Positions 40,997 through 49,877 of a stretch of 64,000 nucleotides of DNA are shown here, piece by piece. The position numbers were made by a program, and so were the translations under genes. The notes beneath the pieces are model-generated. The model was not told the DNA's origin. It saw nothing but the letters and a program-made list of their open reading frames with translations, and searched no databases. Within the stretch, counting starts at the first letter, position 1. The number at the start of each line of letters is the position of its first letter. Location of the stretch: assembly GCA_965214035.1 (NCBI GenBank), contig OZ243932.1, forward strand, positions 1,736,001-1,800,000. Reading direction: 5' to 3'. This DNA comes from JAJDYQ01 sp965214035. GTDB lineage: Bacteria > Pseudomonadota > Gammaproteobacteria > JAJDYQ01.

Positions 40997-43537
40997 ATGA
41001 CTAATGAACCGAATTTCACGGCTATCGGCAATGAGACGGATAAAATTGAGGTCCGTCTCAGTTATAAAATCGTCGAGCTGTTTTCCGAAGGGCTCTATAC
41101 CAGCCCGAATAAGGCCATTGAGGAACTCGTTGCCAATTCCTTTGATGCCGGAGCTCGGGTAGTTCACGTATTTCTCTCGTCGAATCTGCACGATCAGGAT
41201 GCGACGATTGTGGTCTTTGATGATGGCGAGGGCATGGATCCGGAGGGTCTGAAACGCCACTGGCTTATCGGTACCAGTAACAAGCGCAAGTTATCGGTAC
41301 TCCCAAAAGGCAGGCAGCAGATCGGAAAGTTCGGGATCGGGAAGCTGGCTACGTATGTGCTCTCCAATCGTCTGACTCATATCAGCAAGTGTAGCGATAA
41401 GTATTTCTCGACATCCATGGATTATCAAACTATTGACAGGCGGGTTGACCAGGAAATCGAACCGAAGGTGCCCATCAAGCTTGCCCTCCGGGAACTGACC
41501 GAGAATGAGGCGGAGCAGGCTGTTGAACAATGGATAAAGACCCCGGCGTTCAAAGCTGCGAAGACCGTGCTGTTCGGTAAGGAAAGTCCGGCAACTTGGA
41601 CGCTCAGCATCATGTCGTCGCTCAAGCCAAAAGTACATGAGGTCAAGCCAGGGACCCTCGGATGGATTCTGCGCACCGCTCTTCCTCTCCGACCCGACTT
41701 CCAAATCTGGCTGAACGGCCGGAAATTGAAATCCAGCAAAGCAAGTAAAGACCTGCTCCAACGGTGGGTTCTTGGCAAAGACCTCACCGAACTTCCCAGA
41801 CCAGGCCCCAAACAAATTAATGTACAGGAAGACGCGAACGCTGCCACATCCAACGAACATCGCTACGGGCTTGATGTACCAGAACTCGGGCGCATCACGG
41901 GATATGTGGAGACTTACAAGGATCTCCTTACCGGAGGAAAATCGGATGAGATCGGCCGAAGCTACGGGTTTTTTGTCTATGTGTACGGACGACTTCTCAA
42001 TGTTGATGACGGACACTTCGGTATATCTCCAGACGAATTGAGACACGGCACGTTCGGGCGCTTCCGCCTTGTTGTCCATATGGATGGTCTGGATAAAGGA
42101 CTGCGGTCGAACCGAGAGGCAATCGGCGAAGGGCCATTGCTTGGCGCGGCCCAAGATGTACTGCGAGCAATCTTTAACGCGGTGCGTCCTATCATCGAGA
42201 CGCATGACAAGGAAGAGGCACCGGGAGCAAAATTGGCTCGCATGATGGCAGCCAGCCCTGCCAGCCTGTCTCGCCAACCAATCGTAACCCTGTCACGTGC
42301 GGTTGCAGACGGCACCGCCAAATCCCGCTACTTGATCGTCCCAGAGTGTGAAACAGAGGAAGAGAGGGAGACCTTCCTCGCCGATCTCGAAAGCCGGGCC
42401 GGCAACGAGGCAGAACGCTTTATCACTGATGTCAAGACCGACTTCAAAGGATCGTCTCTTGATGGAATTGCCAAATTCGATACGCAGTCAGGCGTTTTGC
42501 ACCTAAATGCGTGGCATCCCTTTATCGCTACTTTCCACGACGAATTCACGGACAAGCGGCTTGGACAGCCGTTGGAGTTACTGGCCATGGCTGAAGTTCT
42601 CATGGAGGCGCACCTCCATATCACTGGTGTCGATACCTCGAAAATTGAGAGCTTTCTCTCGTTACGCGATCTGCTATTGCGAAATCTCACCAATGAATCA
42701 GGCCGGCAGAGCGCCTTATCGGTGGCCAACACACTCTCGGAGGCGCGTAACAACCCGGGCCGTCTGGAAGAAGCCGTTTGCAACGCATTCCGCAGCCTTG
42801 GCTTCGACATAACGCCTCTTGGAAACAAAGTTAAACCGGATGGCGTAGCAGCCGCTCACTTATCTGCCGATGAGCAGGGATCTCGAAGTTATAAAGTAAG
42901 CCTAGAGGCGAAGAGTAAGGAAACATCTGGTACAGCGGTTTCTGCGAAGGACATTGGAATCTCCAGAGTCGCTCGACATCGAGATAATTACGAATGCGAT
43001 CACGCGATAGTTGTAGCGCCAGCATTTCCGACATCTCAAGGTGGAGGTTCTGCCTTGGGAGAGGAAATTAAAACTAACCGGGAACAATCGGGTAAAACCA
43101 TCACTCTCATTGCTATCGATGATCTCGCCAGGCTCGTTCGACTTCGGCCTGTAAAGCAGGTCGGTCTCCTGAAACTCCGGGAATTGTTTCAGTGCAGCCT
43201 CCCCAACCAAAGCCATGAATGGGTCGAATCTATTCATAAAAAAACCGTGAAAAAGCCTCCTTACCGCCAGATCGTCGAAACGATTCAGTCGTTACAAAGA
43301 AAACATCAGAAAGAACCGGTTGACTACTCTGCACTTCGCATTGAACTCAGCCACCTCGATCCCCCTATTAATTACCAGACAAACGACAAACTCTTCGAGT
43401 TGTGCAGGGGAATGATGCAAATGGCCCCGGGTGCGATGTTCGCAGGCCCTAAGACGGTTGAGCTTGACCAAAGTGCAGATAATGTGGTCGCTGCCATTGA
43501 GGCGGCCATGCAGGACTATCCACCGGATGAACGCTAA
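40997..43537 (+). CDS. GHKL ATPase fused to a PD-(D/E)XK-like nuclease domain
   Basis: This 846-residue protein has an N-terminal Hsp90/MutL/MORC-type ATPase (about 15-200). N-box Asn47 is in AIEELVANSFDAGA, DDGEGM is at 75-80 and GKFGIGK at 110-116. The middle (about 220-560) resembles no family I can name. Near 600-680 there is a restriction-like core, KPDGVAAAHLSADEQG followed by YKVSLEAKSKETSG (D...ExK, near 617-640), then DIGISRVARHRDNYECDHAI. The ATPase and nuclease on one chain suggest ATP-gated DNA cutting. A DNA methyltransferase gene follows after 18 bases. No strong ribosome site precedes the ATG. It is a candidate defence protein; the role is inference. Confidence 0.8.
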   Translation: MTNEPNFTAIGNETDKIEVRLSYKIVELFSEGLYTSPNKAIEELVANSFDAGARVVHVFLSSNLHDQDATIVVFDDGEGMDPEGLKRHWLIGTSNKRKLSVLPKGRQQIGKFGIGKLATYVLSNRLTHISKCSDKYFSTSMDYQTIDRRVDQEIEPKVPIKLALRELTENEAEQAVEQWIKTPAFKAAKTVLFGKESPATWTLSIMSSLKPKVHEVKPGTLGWILRTALPLRPDFQIWLNGRKLKSSKASKDLLQRWVLGKDLTELPRPGPKQINVQEDANAATSNEHRYGLDVPELGRITGYVETYKDLLTGGKSDEIGRSYGFFVYVYGRLLNVDDGHFGISPDELRHGTFGRFRLVVHMDGLDKGLRSNREAIGEGPLLGAAQDVLRAIFNAVRPIIETHDKEEAPGAKLARMMAASPASLSRQPIVTLSRAVADGTAKSRYLIVPECETEEERETFLADLESRAGNEAERFITDVKTDFKGSSLDGIAKFDTQSGVLHLNAWHPFIATFHDEFTDKRLGQPLELLAMAEVLMEAHLHITGVDTSKIESFLSLRDLLLRNLTNESGRQSALSVANTLSEARNNPGRLEEAVCNAFRSLGFDITPLGNKVKPDGVAAAHLSADEQGSRSYKVSLEAKSKETSGTAVSAKDIGISRVARHRDNYECDHAIVVAPAFPTSQGGGSALGEEIKTNREQSGKTITLIAIDDLARLVRLRPVKQVGLLKLRELFQCSLPNQSHEWVESIHKKTVKKPPYRQIVETIQSLQRKHQKEPVDYSALRIELSHLDPPINYQTNDKLFELCRGMMQMAPGAMFAGPKTVELDQSADNVVAAIEAAMQDYPPDER

Positions 43538-43555
43538 AGAAATGAGCATAAACCG

Positions 43556-44791
43556 ATGAACACACCTCGCGAAAAAAACATCTATGAAATTCTCGGACGC
43601 AACTCGGTTCATCCGTTCCCTGCACGGATGGCACCGGGTCTTGCGCTTGAGGTCATTGCAGAATGCCGGAAACCGCTGCGTATTCTCGACCCGATGTCAG
43701 GGTCCGGTACAGTGCTCGCTGTCGCACAGGCCAAAGGGCATCAGGCGGTCGGTACTGACCTTGACCCCCTCGCCGTACTGATTTCCAGAGCATGGACAAC
43801 CGCTATTGATGTCGAATGCCTGCGGGATACGGCTGCCAATGTGTTGCTTGAGGCCCGCCAGATATTCAAATGTCTGCCGACACGGGACGCCTATCCCGTG
43901 AACTCGGACCCTGAGACCCGAAAATTTGTAAGGTACTGGTTTGATGGTTATGCACGGCGACAGCTAACTTCACTGACCAGGGCAATACAGGGAGTTCAGG
44001 ACAGCTCAATCCGGGATGCACTCTGGTGCGCCTTTTCACGCCTGATCATCAGCAAGCAGTCCGGTGCATCGCTGGCGATGGACTTGTCTCACAGCCGCCC
44101 GCATCGGAAGTTTGGACGCGCCCCCGCAAAACCCTTTCGCAAATTTTTGTTCGCCGTGGAACGTGTTGCTGCAAACAGTATCGATAAAAAGAACCAGAGG
44201 CCCGGTGGCGTGCAGGTTTATGAAGGAGATGCCCGCCGCCTTGAACTCATCGATGGTTCCATTGATCTGGCGATCACGTCTCCTCCGTATCTGAATGCGA
44301 TTGACTACCTGCGATGCAGTAAATTTTCGCTGGTATGGATGGGCTACTCCGTCGGCGAAATCCGCCGCATCAGGGCAAGGACAGTCGGCGCTGAAGTGGG
44401 AGCAGGGTCACACGATGCCCAAGCGACTCAAAGGGTGTTGTCCGAACTAAAGTTGCAACCGAAACTACCCGCTCGACAGGAAGCCATTCTCACCCGTTAC
44501 ATCAACGACATGCAGCGTTCAATCAATGAGATATCCCGGGTTCTCACAAACGACGGGAAGGCCGTATATGTGGTTGGCGAGAATACGATACACGGTACAT
44601 TTATCCCCAATGCCGACATTATGGAGGCCACCGCCCGTATTGCCGGCCTGCGATGTATTGCGCGTCGTTCCAGAGAGCTGCCGGCGAACCGCCGGTACCT
44701 GCCCCCTCCATCGCAACAACGACAAGCCGCAGCACTTGACAAGCGTCTAAGGCGCGAGGTAATACTCACATTCCAGAAAGCAGCAGCTTAG
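43556..44791 (+). CDS. DNA methyltransferase (TSPPY-type, beta-class motifs)
   Basis: This 411-residue SAM-dependent DNA methyltransferase has RILDPMSGSGTVLAVAQAKG (motif I, about 42-60) and GTDLDPLAV near 63-71. The catalytic TSPPYLNAIDYL is at about 241-252. TSPPY is usual in N4-cytosine and some N6-adenine enzymes, so the modified base is uncertain. The C-terminal VYVVGENTIHGTFIP is typical of this group. It follows the GHKL-nuclease gene closely and would protect host DNA if that protein cuts unmodified sites. Confidence 0.85.
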   Translation: MNTPREKNIYEILGRNSVHPFPARMAPGLALEVIAECRKPLRILDPMSGSGTVLAVAQAKGHQAVGTDLDPLAVLISRAWTTAIDVECLRDTAANVLLEARQIFKCLPTRDAYPVNSDPETRKFVRYWFDGYARRQLTSLTRAIQGVQDSSIRDALWCAFSRLIISKQSGASLAMDLSHSRPHRKFGRAPAKPFRKFLFAVERVAANSIDKKNQRPGGVQVYEGDARRLELIDGSIDLAITSPPYLNAIDYLRCSKFSLVWMGYSVGEIRRIRARTVGAEVGAGSHDAQATQRVLSELKLQPKLPARQEAILTRYINDMQRSINEISRVLTNDGKAVYVVGENTIHGTFIPNADIMEATARIAGLRCIARRSRELPANRRYLPPPSQQRQAAALDKRLRREVILTFQKAAA

Positions 44792-44820
44792 TGTCATATT
44801 GATTGAGGATTACCTCTAAC

Positions 44821-45015
44821 ATGCAAAACCGAAAAGAATCAAAGCTGGACACAGAAAAAATCATCAGGAAAAACAAGAACATCGACAAGGCGGTCGTTTC
44901 TGCCCACGAACCGCTGGAGCAGGAACTGAGCAAACTGGGCGTGGAGACTAAACCCACATTTAACATTGAGCCACCCCTAGGGTGTTCCAGCATCACTGGA
45001 ACAAACTTTTTCTGA
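44821..45015 (+). CDS. Small charged ORF ending the defence block
   Basis: This 64-residue frame (MQNRKESKLDTEKIIRKNKN...) lies 29 bases after the methyltransferase gene. It is highly charged, with no recognised motif. GATTGAGGATTACC upstream could act as a ribosome site. Its last ten codons run through the hairpin terminator (44984-45011), which is odd for a real protein end. It may be a genuine small cofactor, a fragment, or chance. Confidence 0.4.
   Translation: MQNRKESKLDTEKIIRKNKNIDKAVVSAHEPLEQELSKLGVETKPTFNIEPPLGCSSITGTNFF
44984..45011 (+). terminator. Intrinsic terminator closing the plus-strand defence block
   Basis: A 7-bp stem GTTCCAG/CTGGAAC with loop CATCA is followed by AAACTTTTT. 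It lies between the plus-strand defence genes and the minus-strand fkpB, ten bases before the fkpB stop. Confidence 0.8.
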
Positions 45016-45020
45016 TGCCC

Positions 45021-45461
45021 CTAAACAACCTTCAGAATCTTTACCCTGTACAGCAAATCATGGCCGGCGAGTGGATGATTAAAGTCAACCAGCACACTAT
45101 TCGCTGAAATTTTCCTGATGGCTCCGGCTACTTCATCGCCCGATGGTGTGGTAAAGGCAATAATCTGGTTTTCTTCAGGTCGGGCATCGGCGGGAAAATC
45201 ACTCAGGGGTACTTCATGGATGTTCTTTGGGTCGTAAAAACCAAATGTTTGATCGGGCGTCATGGTCACGGTTTGTTCGTTGCCGGCCCTGAGACCATAC
45301 AGCGCCATTTCCAGACCTTCGTTCAGGCTGCCGTCGCCCATGGTAAATTCCAGTGGCTCCCCATCAAACGTGTCCTCTGCTACCGTGCCGTCTTCCAGGG
45401 CGAGTGAAAGGTGCATGGTGATGTGGCTGCCTGGTACGATTTCACTCATCATCGGTTCCAT
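45021..45461 (-). CDS. fkpB: FKBP-type peptidyl-prolyl isomerase (SlpA/FkpB)
   Basis: This 146-residue SlyD/SlpA-like proline isomerase contains HLSLALEDGTVAEDTFDGEP, MGDGSLNEGLEMALYGLRAG and VDFNHPLAGHDLLYRVKILK, all family marks. It is cytoplasmic and helps proline isomerisation during folding. Three closely spaced ATGs (45461, 45452, 45449) could start it. The 5' end overlaps the lspA 3' end by 20 bases. This gene next to lspA-ileS-ribF is a common gammaproteobacterial order; ispH, which often follows, is absent because the defence block lies there. Confidence 0.9.
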   Translation of the reverse strand: MEPMMSEIVPGSHITMHLSLALEDGTVAEDTFDGEPLEFTMGDGSLNEGLEMALYGLRAGNEQTVTMTPDQTFGFYDPKNIHEVPLSDFPADARPEENQIIAFTTPSGDEVAGAIRKISANSVLVDFNHPLAGHDLLYRVKILKVV

Positions 45462-45954
45462 GGCGCTGATTAACGAACAGGTCGTACATCAGTAAAATCA
45501 CGCCGACTGTAATCGCTGAATCGGCAATGTTAAATATCGGCCAGTGGTATCGCTGATAATAGATATCAATGAAGTCGATCACGTAACCGAGCCAGACACG
45601 GTCAATCAGGTTGCCAATGGCACCACCGAGAATCAGTGCCAGTGCGGCCGCATGTAGCCTTTCCTGGGCCCGCATGTTCCATATCCAGCGCAGTATGATG
45701 CCACAGATAATGAGGGTGAGTACGATGAAGAACCAGCGCTGCCAGCCACCGGCATCACTGAGGAAGCTAAAGGCCGCACCGGTATTGTATGCCAGGGTTA
45801 AATTGAACATGGGCATAACCGGTATGGGCTGGTGATATTGTAGCGCAGACTGGGCCCATAACTTGGTCAGTTGATCCAGTACGACCACCAGAAAAGACAG
45901 CAGCAGCCAGTGTCTGGCATATGGCCATCGTGTTGCAGCAATTTTTGACATCAA
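45442..45954 (-). CDS. lspA: Lipoprotein signal peptidase
   Basis: This 170-residue inner-membrane aspartyl protease has four helices and removes signal peptides from prolipoproteins. The catalytic region is GGAIGNLIDRVWLGYVIDFI and FNIADSAITVGVILL, holding the two essential aspartates (about 119 and 143). LAYNTGAAFSFL is also typical. It is coupled by a four-base overlap to ileS upstream. Confidence 0.96.
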   Translation of the reverse strand: MMSKIAATRWPYARHWLLLSFLVVVLDQLTKLWAQSALQYHQPIPVMPMFNLTLAYNTGAAFSFLSDAGGWQRWFFIVLTLIICGIILRWIWNMRAQERLHAAALALILGGAIGNLIDRVWLGYVIDFIDIYYQRYHWPIFNIADSAITVGVILLMYDLFVNQRHGTDDE

Positions 45955-48785
45955 ACATGTAAACGGCGTTCACCGTCACCATCCACATTTTCGACACAGC
46001 GCCCGCACAGGGTCTTGTGCTCAGGGTGCGAACCAACATCTTCACGATGGTGCCAGCAGCGCTCACATTTATTATGGCTGGTCGCCCTGACCGTCATCCA
46101 TAAATCATCCCTGCCTTCTGCCATCACAGCATCATCCGGTTTTTTGTTCAGAGGATGCACTCGTGCATAAGAGGTAATGAATACAAAGCGCAATTCGTCA
46201 CCGAGCTGGTTTAGCATTTCCATGGTGCGGTCATCGCAGTAAATATCAACTTCTGCCTCCAGAGAGGAGCCTATTATTTTTTCCTTGCGCGCCTTTTCCA
46301 ATTCACGGGAGATCTGATCACGTATCGACATGATGCCGGCCCAGAATTGATCATTGAATATCTGTTCCTCATGCCCTGCCGTTTGTTCATACCATTGATT
46401 CAGGAAAACCGATTCATTCCGTTCTCCGGGCATGTGCTTCCAGATTTCCTCGGCCGTAAAGCTCAGGATGGGTGCCAGCCAGCGTACCAGAGCCTCGGCG
46501 ATATCAAACATGGCAGCCTGTGCAGAGCGGCGGGCAGTCGAGTCGGTGCGCATGGTATAGATTCGGTCCTTGAGAATATCGAGGTAGAATGAGCCCATAT
46601 CCACGGTACAGAAATTATGTACTTTCTGGTAGATCAGGTGAAAGTTGAAATCGTTATAAGACTGTATCAATTCTTGTTGCAGTTGGGCCGTACGCCTGAT
46701 TGCCCAGCGGTCCAGTGACAGCATATCCGCCACATCAACGCGGTTGCTGGCCGGGTCAAAGCCTTCCAGATTGGCCAGCAGATAACGGACTGTGTTCCGC
46801 ATACGACGATAGGATTCGGATATCCGCTTGAGAATTTCATCTGAAACATGCATCTCATTACGGTAGTCTGTGGCCGCCACCCACAGGCGCAGAACATCAG
46901 CCCCCAACTGTCCTACTACTTTCTGTGGCTGTACCACATTGCCAAGGGACTTGGACATTTTTCTGCCATCCTTGTCAACCGTAAATCCATGTGTCAGTAC
47001 ATTTTTATAGGGCGGCACGCCATTCATGCCGACAGCCGTCAACAGGGAAGAATGAAACCATCCGCGATGTTGGTCTGAACCTTCCAGGTAAAGATCAGCC
47101 GGGTAGCGCAGGTCATCGTGACGCTCCAGTACACCGTGATGCGTGGAACCAGAGTCAAACCAGACATCGAGTATATCGGTCACCTTGATGTACTGACCGG
47201 CGACATCTCCCAGCAGTTCTTCCGGTTCAAGTTCAAGCCAGGCATCAATACCATCCTTTTCAACTCTTTTTGCAATCTGTTCAATCAGCTCAATGGTGTT
47301 CGAATGCGGTTCTCCGGTGTCCTTGTGAATAAAAATGGGGATTGGAACCCCCCATGTGCGCTGACGGGAGATACACCAGTCCGGACGATTTTCAATCATG
47401 CCGCGAATACGTGCCTGACCCCAGTCCGGGGTCCAACTGACATGATCAATGGCCTTCAGCGCATTTTCACGCAGGCCATTTTGATCCATACTGATAAACC
47501 ACTGGGGTGTCGCCCGGAAAATGGTTGGGGACTTGTGACGCCAGCAGTGCGGATAGGAATGCGACAGTTCGGCGACATGCAGTAATCGGCCATGCTCGCT
47601 GAGCACATTCACTATCGCATCATTGGCCTTCATAACAAACTGACCTGCAAATAACCGGGTGCCTTCAATAAAGCAGCCATCGCTGCCCACCGGATTATTG
47701 ATCGGCAGGTTATATTTCTGTCCAACATTAAAATCATCGGCGCCATGTCCAGGGGCTGTATGAACGGCACCGGTACCCGCATCCGTTGTAACGTGCTCAC
47801 CCAGTATCACGGGCACTAGGCGTTCATAGAACGGGTGCTGCAATAGCAAACCCTCAAGTCTGTCGCCCGCCACACGGGACAGCACTTCTCTGTTTTCAGC
47901 TCCATAACGTTTCAGGCAGGCTTCGCTCAATGTATCGGCCAGCACGATGATTTCCTCCGCGCCGTCAATGCAGACCCGACTTATGGAATATTCCAGGTCG
48001 GGATGCAGACATACTGCCTGATTGGCCGGCAGCGTCCATGGCGTGGTAGTCCAGATCAAAATACTGGCTGGCATTCCTTCTGTGTTGACACCCGTGGCAG
48101 AGTGGAATGCAGCCATGTCTTCTACCTGAAAACGCACGTCAATCGCCGGCGATATTCTGTCCTGGTATTCTACCTCGGCCTCGGCCAGGGCGGAGCGGCA
48201 GTCGGTACACCAGTAAACCGGCTTATACCCTCTGTGTAGATGCCCATTTTCAATCAGCCTGCCAAGCGAGCGCATAATGTCTGCTTCAAAATCATAGTTC
48301 ATGGTGAAGTAGGGTTTTTGCCAGTCACCTGTTATACCCAGGCGTATAAAGTCCTTCCGCTGTCTGTCGATCTGCTTATCGGCGTATTCACGGCAGGCAT
48401 CGCGAAATTCACGTGTACTGATTTTCCGGCCCGGACGGCCTTTTTTCTTTTCGACCTGATGCTCAATCGGCAGGCCATGGCAGTCCCAGCCCGGAATATA
48501 AGGGGCATCAAAGCCGCTCAGTGTCTTTGATTTAATGATAATGTCTTTCAATATCTTGTTGACGGCATGACCAATATGGATATCGCCATTTGCGTAAGGC
48601 GGCCCATCATGCAAAATATATTTCGGCCTGTTCCGGCCCTGCTCTCTCATCTTCGAGTAAAGCTCGATCTCGTCCCAGAACTTCAGTATTTCCGGTTCGC
48701 GCTGTGCCAAACCAGCCTTCATCGGGAACGCTGTCTTTGGCAGATTCAAGGTTGCCTTGTAATTCATTTTTTTTTCGTTGCTCAT
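45951..48785 (-). CDS. ileS: Isoleucyl-tRNA synthetase
   Basis: This 944-residue class I synthetase has the HIGH motif in PPYANGDIHIGHAVNKIL (about 58-75) and the KMSKS loop in DGRKMSKSLGN (about 608). The editing domain contains TTPWTLPANQAV. A C-terminal zinc finger uses CERCWHHRED and CGRCVENV. Size is normal, and it is the bacterial (eubacterial-type) form. It overlaps ribF by four bases and lspA by four bases, forming ribF-ileS-lspA-fkpB. Confidence 0.98.
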   Translation of the reverse strand: MSNEKKMNYKATLNLPKTAFPMKAGLAQREPEILKFWDEIELYSKMREQGRNRPKYILHDGPPYANGDIHIGHAVNKILKDIIIKSKTLSGFDAPYIPGWDCHGLPIEHQVEKKKGRPGRKISTREFRDACREYADKQIDRQRKDFIRLGITGDWQKPYFTMNYDFEADIMRSLGRLIENGHLHRGYKPVYWCTDCRSALAEAEVEYQDRISPAIDVRFQVEDMAAFHSATGVNTEGMPASILIWTTTPWTLPANQAVCLHPDLEYSISRVCIDGAEEIIVLADTLSEACLKRYGAENREVLSRVAGDRLEGLLLQHPFYERLVPVILGEHVTTDAGTGAVHTAPGHGADDFNVGQKYNLPINNPVGSDGCFIEGTRLFAGQFVMKANDAIVNVLSEHGRLLHVAELSHSYPHCWRHKSPTIFRATPQWFISMDQNGLRENALKAIDHVSWTPDWGQARIRGMIENRPDWCISRQRTWGVPIPIFIHKDTGEPHSNTIELIEQIAKRVEKDGIDAWLELEPEELLGDVAGQYIKVTDILDVWFDSGSTHHGVLERHDDLRYPADLYLEGSDQHRGWFHSSLLTAVGMNGVPPYKNVLTHGFTVDKDGRKMSKSLGNVVQPQKVVGQLGADVLRLWVAATDYRNEMHVSDEILKRISESYRRMRNTVRYLLANLEGFDPASNRVDVADMLSLDRWAIRRTAQLQQELIQSYNDFNFHLIYQKVHNFCTVDMGSFYLDILKDRIYTMRTDSTARRSAQAAMFDIAEALVRWLAPILSFTAEEIWKHMPGERNESVFLNQWYEQTAGHEEQIFNDQFWAGIMSIRDQISRELEKARKEKIIGSSLEAEVDIYCDDRTMEMLNQLGDELRFVFITSYARVHPLNKKPDDAVMAEGRDDLWMTVRATSHNKCERCWHHREDVGSHPEHKTLCGRCVENVDGDGERRLHV

Positions 48786-49711
48786 ATATCCAGTGCTTCT
48801 CTGGCAGCTTTTGCATCACGTTCAATCTGTAATGTCATTGCCTGTAAACTTTCAAATCTTTCTTCCTTGCGCAGATGTTTTATAAACTCCACATTGACTC
48901 GCCGACCATAACAGTCACCCGACCAGTCGAATAAAAATACTTCCAGCATCCAGTCCACACCGTTCACCGTTGGTCGAGTACCAATACTGGCCACACCATT
49001 CAAAATAACCCCATCCCCCACACCGGATACACGTGCTGCATAAACCCCGGATAACGGTGAATGTCGGCGACGCACCGGGATATTAATGGTCGGCCAGCCA
49101 ATATCACGCCCCAGTTTACGATCATGTACAATCCGGCCACACATGGTATAGGGGCGCCCCAGCAGCCGGTTCGCGGCTTCGATATCTCCACGATACAGCA
49201 ATTCACGAACGGCCGTACTGCTCACCCGACGCCTGGATGCCAGCACATCATCCATTCTTTGCAGCTCGAAATCATATCGATCTGCCGCAGCCTTTAGTAC
49301 TTCAAAATCGCCGGCCCGGTCCCTGCCAAAGCGAAAGTCATCACCAACCAGCAGGTATTTCATATTTAATCGCCCGACAAGGATATGCTGAATAAAGTCC
49401 CCGGCACACATTTCCGCCAGATGGTGGTTAAAGTCCATCGCAATCACCTGATCGAGCGGCACTTCCCCCAACACTCGCAGCTTGTCCGCAAACCGATACA
49501 GACGAGCCGGTGCCTTCTCTCCAAGGAAAAATTCCAGTGGCTGCGGCTCAAAAATCATCAGCGAGGCGAGCAGATTCCGCTTTTCCGCCGCAACGACCAG
49601 TGACCGAAGAATTTCCTGATGGCCAAGATGCAGACCATCGAAATTGCCGATTGTCAGTGCGCAGGGAACTGCCCCCTCAGCCAGATTCACCAAACCACGA
49701 ACAAGTCGCAT
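48782..49711 (-). CDS. ribF: Riboflavin kinase / FAD synthetase
   Basis: This 309-residue bifunctional enzyme makes FMN and then FAD from riboflavin. The N-terminal adenylyltransferase opens TIGNFDGLHLGHQEI and has LLVGDDFRFGRDRAG. The C-terminal kinase starts RPYTMCGRIVHDRKLGRDIG (about 185) and includes NGVASIGTRPTVNG. Length is normal. It is the first gene of the ribF-ileS-lspA-fkpB operon. The gap before it (49712-49877) holds the 3' side of the RND pump gene's spacer and no gene. Confidence 0.95.
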   Translation of the reverse strand: MRLVRGLVNLAEGAVPCALTIGNFDGLHLGHQEILRSLVVAAEKRNLLASLMIFEPQPLEFFLGEKAPARLYRFADKLRVLGEVPLDQVIAMDFNHHLAEMCAGDFIQHILVGRLNMKYLLVGDDFRFGRDRAGDFEVLKAAADRYDFELQRMDDVLASRRRVSSTAVRELLYRGDIEAANRLLGRPYTMCGRIVHDRKLGRDIGWPTINIPVRRRHSPLSGVYAARVSGVGDGVILNGVASIGTRPTVNGVDWMLEVFLFDWSGDCYGRRVNVEFIKHLRKEERFESLQAMTLQIERDAKAAREALDI

Positions 49712-49877
49712 ACAACCGGTAACCGAATTTGATAAGGCTGAACATTATAACCGGATTTGCGGAGTTTTTGCTCGCCCGTATTGCTTCAAGAGCAAATGAA
49801 CAGGCATTCGATCGGATACCTGACCGGATCAATAGACGAAGCCAGGAAAGCGGGACAGCGCTGCAGGCACCTAATCC

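Noticed and set aside
41291..42277. 328-codon minus-strand frame opposite the GHKL gene
   Set aside because: Shadow of the GHKL coding strand; Cys/Arg/His-rich translation without known motifs.
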